Assembly: GCA_018340805.1 (NCBI GenBank)
Contig: JACMZG010001908.1
Span: 33,809,414-33,873,413, forward strand
DNA from: Microvelia longipes
Taxonomy: Eukaryota; Arthropoda; Insecta; Hemiptera; Veliidae
Length of the DNA stretch: 64,000 bases
Direction of reading: 5' to 3'
The notes beneath the pieces are model-generated. The model made no database searches, was not told the DNA's origin, and worked only from the letters and a program-made list of their open reading frames with translations. A program made the translations under genes and the position numbers. Within the stretch, counting starts at the first letter, position 1. Every line of letters starts with the position of its first letter. Positions 59,301 through 64,000 of the stretch are shown one piece after another.

Positions 59301-61609
59301 TTCAACTAAATCATATAAATAATCCAATAGATTTTGATTTTAATGTAAATTATTAAGAAAATATTACCATGTAACACTATATCTTTCAAATATATCTATT
59401 TAAATTTAATCAAAAATGAAAGACTGTAATAAAACAAATCAAACTGCAAATAAAGAGTTTTTGAAAAAATAGGATTACCAAATTTACTAAATCAAAATCT
59501 CTTTCTTCCACTAAATGTTAATAATGAAACTAAATATCTAAGAAATAAGCTAACGATTGATAAAATAAAATTCGATGAAATGAAAATGAATAAATTGTAA
59601 TTTGAATGGCTGTTTGTATTTAAAATGTTTAGTTGTATCAAATACTGTTAGTGTGCTTGCCTTGTTATTAAAAAAAAAAAAAAAAAACCAAAAAAATTGT
59701 TATTGTTATTGTTCTTTTAATTTTAGTGTGCTGCCTTGTTATTAAAACAAAAAAAAAAAAAAACAAAAAAAAATTGTTATTGTTATTTTTTTTAGTTCAG
59801 TGTGCTTGCTTTGTTATTAAAACAAAATTGAAAAACTAAAAAATATTTTTATTTATTGTTATTGTTATTTTAGTTTTAGTATGCGTGCCTATTTATAAGT
59901 TGCTTACCTATTTTTATTTTGGTGTTTTTAAATAGGTTTTATGGTTATTTTTTAATTGGTTGCTTTCATCATATTATTAGAATTTAATTTCTAAATATTT
60001 ACTTTTCGTTTTAAATTACACATTTATTGATATTATAATTAAAATTTTGAAGATACTGAATTTTTTGTTTGTAAAAATATCGTCAACTTTATTAAATTGA
60101 TTTGCTCTATAAAAAATAATTATTTTTACCCAAGTTTTATCAATAAGATGTCTCTATGAAAACTGAGATTTTCACATATTTTATTTTGTTTAGTTAATTC
60201 AAATGTGTTAAACAAATTATGGTAAAATCAATAAATGGCAATATTAAGATTTTAATTTTCAAAATTTTATCATTAATATTATTACACTATATGCTGTATT
60301 TTTTGTAGATTTTGAAAAAATGAATTCAACTAATCATATAAATAATCCAATAGATTTTGATTTTAATGTAAATTATTAAGAAAATATTACCATGTCAACA
60401 CTATATCTTTCAAATATATCTATTTAAATTTAATCAAAAATGAAAGACTGTAATAAACAAATCAAACTGCAAATAAAGAGTTTTTGAAAAGAATAGGATT
60501 ACCAAATTTACTAAATCAAAATCTCTTTCTTCCACTAAATGTTAATAATGAAACTAAATATCTAAGAAATAAGCTAACGATTGATAAAATAAAATTCGAT
60601 GAAATGAAAATGAATAAATTGTAATTTGAATGGCTGTTTGTATTTATAAATGTTTAGTTGTATCAAAAACTGTTAGTGTGCTTGCCTTGTTATTAAAACA
60701 AAAAAATAAAAAAAACCAAAAAAATTGTTTTGTTATTGTTATTTTAATTTTAGTGTGCTTGCCTTGTTATTAAAACAAAAAAATAAAAAACCAAAAAAAA
60801 TTGTTATTGTTATTGTTATTTTAGTTTCAGTGTGCTTGCTTGTTATTAAAACAAAAAAAATTGAAAAAAACTAAAAAATATTTTTATTGTTATTGTTATT
60901 GTTATTTTAGTTTTAGTATGCGTGCCTATTTATAAGTTGCTTACCTATTTTTATTTTGGTGTTTTTAAATAGGTTTTATGGTTATTTTTTAATTGGTTGC
61001 TTTCACATATTATTAGAATTTAATTTCTAAATATTTACTTTTTCGTTTTAAATTACACATTTATTGATATTATAATTTAAATTTTGAAGATACTGAATTT
61101 TTTGTTTGTAAATATCGTCAACTTTATTAAATTGATTTGCTCTATAAAAAATAATTATTTTTACCCAAGTTTTATCAATAAGATGTCTCTATGAAAACTG
61201 AGATTTTCAACATATTTTATTTTGTTTAGTTAATTCAAATGTGTTAAACAAATTATGGTAAAATCAATAAAGGCAATATTAAGATTTAATTTTCAAAATT
61301 TTATCATTAATATTATTACACTATATGCTGTATTTTTTGTAGATTTTGAAAATGAATTCAACAAATCATATAAATAATCCAATAGATTTTGATTTTTATG
61401 TAAATTATTAAGAAAATATTACCATGTCAACACTATAATCTTTCAAATATATCTATTTAAATTTAATCAAAAATGAAAGACTGTAATAAAACAAATCAAA
61501 CTGCAAAATAAAGGTTTTTGAAAAGAATAGGATTACCAAATTTACTAAATCAAAATCTCTTTCTTCCACTAAATGTTAATAATGAAACTAAATATCTAAG
61601 AAATAAGTA
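56376..61609. repeat. Satellite array, 1.03-kb unit, five units plus a partial one
   Basis: The mark CTGCAAATAAAGAG falls at 57390, 58418, 59444, 60467 and, with one extra A, 61501, giving units of 1023-1034 bases. Units are highly similar; most differences are one-base changes in A or T runs. Each unit contains an internal subrepeat, AGTGTGCTTGCCTTGTTATT plus an A-rich block and (TTGTTA)n, two to three times. The array ends abruptly at an N (61611). No coding capacity. Confidence 0.95.
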
Positions 61610-62039
61610 ANTATGTAATCGTCTAGCTCAATGACCTCAACGATAACTGTTAGGTTCAGTAGTGCTAGATGGTAGGAATGTAATATGTAAGAGAAACCAC
61701 TCCCCCTTGTCCACCCTCATTAACGTACTGTCCCAGACAGATAAGACAAAAATGGAGTCACAGCGAGCAACGCAGGCCCGCAAAGCAGAAAGACCTCGAA
61801 GAACATCCCCGGATAAAATGTACCCAGGATAATATGTACCCGGGTAAAATTTACCCCGGATAAAAGTCACTGGATAAGATGTACCCAAATAAAATGTACT
61901 CTTTCTTGGTGTTTTTTGCGTTGTAATAGGGTGTGCTGGAACCACCCGAAGTAAATATTATTTGTAATTATAGAACATTTTCTTATTTAACGTCTAGTCT
62001 AACGTTTGAATTATAGAATAATAATTTGAGCCTTTTAAG

Positions 62040-62335
62040 GTTCTCCCTACCAGGTATGCGGGAAATGGAATTTACTTGTTCTTAAAGATCAAATCCTTAT
62101 TAAGCTACGCTAATCCTTACTGATTTGGTCTAACTTCGCACGTCTTCAGAATACAAACATCGACTAATTTATAATGAGTTTGTGTCTCGCTTTGCTCCCC
62201 TTAGACAAGAAAGATCAGTGGTCCCAGTGGCCGGGAGACCACTGGGATTAAAACTGATCTTTTTTCTTTAGTAGGCGAATGGGAATTCGCCTACTAACCA
62301 CGCTCGACGCCCCTTAACAAAAGTGATCCGTTGAT
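62040..62335 (-). repeat. 5S-like dispersed repeat, copy 4 (-), with two inserted hairpins
   Basis: On the + strand, CTTCGCACGTCTTCAGAATA, TGTCTCGCTTTGCTCCCC and CCACGCTCGACGCCCCTTAAC (62297-62318, complement of the 5S-like core start) mark the family. Two hairpins lie between (62213-62262 and 62271-62297). Confidence 0.6.
62213..62297. repeat. Two adjacent hairpins
   Basis: First: AGATCAGT and TCCCAGTGG pair with CCACTGGGA and ACTGATCT around CCGGGAGA. Second: TAGTAGGCGAAT and ATTCGCCTACTA are exact complements around GGGA. Confidence 0.75.
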
Positions 62336-62429
62336 ATTCTAGGCGAATTGTAATGAATCTTATTATTAATGAAACTTATTTATATTAATTTAATTAATTA
62401 TATTATCTTACTTATATTAATGTACAATA

Positions 62430-63402
62430 TGGTGTGTTCAAAAAGTATCGCGAATTTCGTGTTTTTTTCAAAAATTATTTATTTATTCATGAATATCTAT
62501 TTTCCCCTTCAAAGTAATCCATGAGACTATTAGTACACTTGTGCCAACGGTTTTTCCAATCATTTCGAAGACACTTTCAAAAATTTTTATTTTTTATTCT
62601 TATCATCTCCTCGCTCGATGCGGTCTCTCAATCTCGTCGAAGCTAGATAACGTGTCCTTCATGGCTCTCAGTTTAGGGAACACAGAAAAAGTCCACAAGG
62701 GGACCAGATCTGGGGAATACGGTGGCTGCGGCATCATTAGTGTGTTTTTTTTTGCCAAAAGTCAATAAATATTGCACCAAGCAACGAAATGTGTGAGGCA
62801 GGGGCGTTATCGTGTGGCAATTTTTGTTCTCCACAAATCCGGCGTTTCTGGCGGATTACTTCGCGCAAATTGCGCATAACTTGTAGGTAATATTCCTTAT
62901 TGACCGTTCTACCTGTGGCAAGAACTCGATGATGCACCACGCCCCTGCAATCGAAGAAAACTGTAAGCAAAACTTTCACATTCGACGAACTTGGCGCGCT
63001 TTTTATCGGTCTTGGTTCGTGCGGGCAGCTTCCATTGAGATGATTGAGCTTTAGTTCCACGTCATAACCATAAACCCACGATTCGTCATCAGTTATGACC
63101 CTCTGGAGCAAATTTGGGTCGTCAACATTCGGAATGCATCCGCGCACTTAATTTCGTTTTTCACACAAAATTTGATACACGTTCTTTGATTCATTTTTTT
63201 TGAATAGGTAAAAAAAGATGATCCAAAACACGTGCAAGCAAAGCAGCTGTCAACTATTAAGTGAACATTCAAAATGGCCGAGGTTGTCGGCATAAGTGAG
63301 AGACATGAGTACCAACATAACGCCACAAAAAAATTGAAATTCGAATATACGTAACCCGCGAAAATTCAAAATTCGGGATACTTTTTGAACACACCTCGTA
63401 TG
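62430..63402 (-). mobile_element. Mariner transposon, internally deleted
   Basis: Terminal inverted repeats GGTGTGTTCAAAAAGTATC lie at 62431 and, inverted, at 63379-63397. The element is about 970 bp, against about 1.3 kb for a complete mariner. The left border is slightly altered; CGAGG precedes the repeat only at the right end (read on the - strand). Confidence 0.9.
62600..63200 (-). pseudogene. Mariner transposase pseudogene
   Basis: The N-terminal helix-turn-helix start (NQRTCIKFCVKNEIKCADAF) is read in one - strand frame near 63190-63130. It jumps without the middle of the protein into DDPNLLQRVITDDESWVYGY (first catalytic Asp), then VLLTVFFDCRGVVHH and TVNKEYYLQVMRNLREVI, and HDNAPA (second Asp). 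A frameshift then separates PPYSPDLVP (third-Asp region) and FPKLRAMKD. Roughly 100 codons between the N-terminal part and the catalytic domain are missing, so it cannot make active transposase. The catalytic motifs that remain are of the D,D34D mariner type. Confidence 0.88.
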
Positions 63403-63904
63403 CTCAATTAGTTAAAAAAATTATTTCAGGTGGTTCCCACATACTAGGTTGATAGTGTGAACCTTTGTAGGCCTTGAAATCTTTATTTACTAAACATTAA
63501 ATTAGTAATCAAGGCAAGTTTAGAAATGTTTTTTTTTTATTATGAGCGAAAAAATCACTTCCGGTTGTTCCCGATACTAGGTTAAGAGATGCAAACCACA
63601 ATAAGCCTGTTGTTTAAGTAACTCAACAGTTAGAATTGGTAAACGGTAAGCTTAATATGGATCCATATTAAGCTTACCATTACCATATTAAGGTACAAAT
63701 AAACTTCACCTATGTTGGCATCAGCACACAAAATCACTAAAACCTTATAGCGCTAGAAAAATAAATATAGGGTATAGGCATAAATCTTATGGCCGTAAGC
63801 ATTATAAAACGATTGGAACCGCCGCGGTTTCAGCTCAATCGGAACTTTTTAAGTGCCGTTTTAGGCAAATAACCTAATCATGACGTCATCACCAATAAGA
63901 AAAA
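63403..63904. other. Intergenic sequence with a palindrome
   Basis: No gene. AGGTTG(A)TAGTGTGAACC-like and CCCGATACTAGGTTAAG words around 63430 and 63570 form a loose repeat (GGT(G)GTTCCC..ATACTAGGTT twice). Confidence 0.35.
63645..63678. repeat. Perfect 34-base palindrome
   Basis: GGTAAGCTTAATATGGA and its exact complement meet without a loop; the centre is GGATCC. Confidence 0.9.
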
Positions 63905-64000
63905 ATCGGGTACGGGGTACCTCGGAACATATCCTCATTCCTCAGAAGTACAAGTCCTTAAATTTATACTGCAACGCTACTTCGGACTCGCTTCGCTCGT
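63905..64000 (-). repeat. 5S-like dispersed repeat, copy 5 (-), cut by the window end
   Basis: Begins ATCGGGTACGGGGTACCTCG and reaches GGACTCGCTTCGCTCGT at the last base. The 5S-like core would lie just outside the window. Confidence 0.75.

Noticed and set aside
56376..61609. Homopolymer differences among satellite units as real evolution
   Set aside because: Most differences are single-base changes in A or T runs and cannot be told apart from sequencing error here.
61637..61945. 102-codon - strand open frame with Tyr-Pro-Gly repeats
   Set aside because: It covers a short imperfect repeat (ACCCGGATAAAATGTAC type) near the N at 61611; no family motif or gene context.

Overview
The window is AT-rich eukaryotic DNA, almost certainly from an insect. 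It holds one recognisable host gene: the 3' two thirds of a fibrinogen-related gene on the + strand, split into six exons with good GT/AG sites. The protein has an acidic coiled-coil part, a short linker with N-glycosylation sequons, and a complete fibrinogen-like C-terminal domain ending in GLTWFHAGRNEWIAV. This ending and the coiled-coil plus fibrinogen layout fit the insect Notch-pathway protein Scabrous better than generic ficolin or angiopoietin-like proteins. The 5' end (start codon, signal peptide) lies outside the window. The order of insect cannot be fixed from sequence alone.

Layout: 1-1939 is upstream intron with one 5S-rRNA-like dispersed repeat. Coding exons lie at 1940-2269, 7450-7560, 9556-9649, 24685-24864, 25850-26053 and 26827-27032. 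The third intron is 15 kb and full of insertions: a 5'-truncated RNase H LINE fragment between 231/233-bp direct repeats, foldback elements, MITEs and a tRNA-like SINE candidate. From 27.1 kb onward no host gene is visible. The rest is a patchwork of mobile DNA: SINE-like and 5S-like repeats, MITEs with long terminal inverted repeats, very long foldback elements (one nested in another with a 5-bp target duplication), two decayed LINE reverse transcriptases (47.2-48.8 kb on +, 51.3-53.4 kb on -), an LTR/primer-binding-site-like relic, minisatellites, AT and TTA microsatellites, a 1.03-kb satellite array next to an assembly gap (56.4-61.6 kb), and an internally deleted mariner (62.4-63.4 kb).

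No complete new protein system is visible. The most unusual items are a dispersed repeat family carrying the internal control region of 5S rRNA with copies in both orientations, the 231-bp duplication flanking a short LINE insertion, and the abundance of foldback elements in several families, some existing both as single arms and as inverted-duplicated forms. Nothing here could be searched against databases, so family names rest on motifs recalled from known families.
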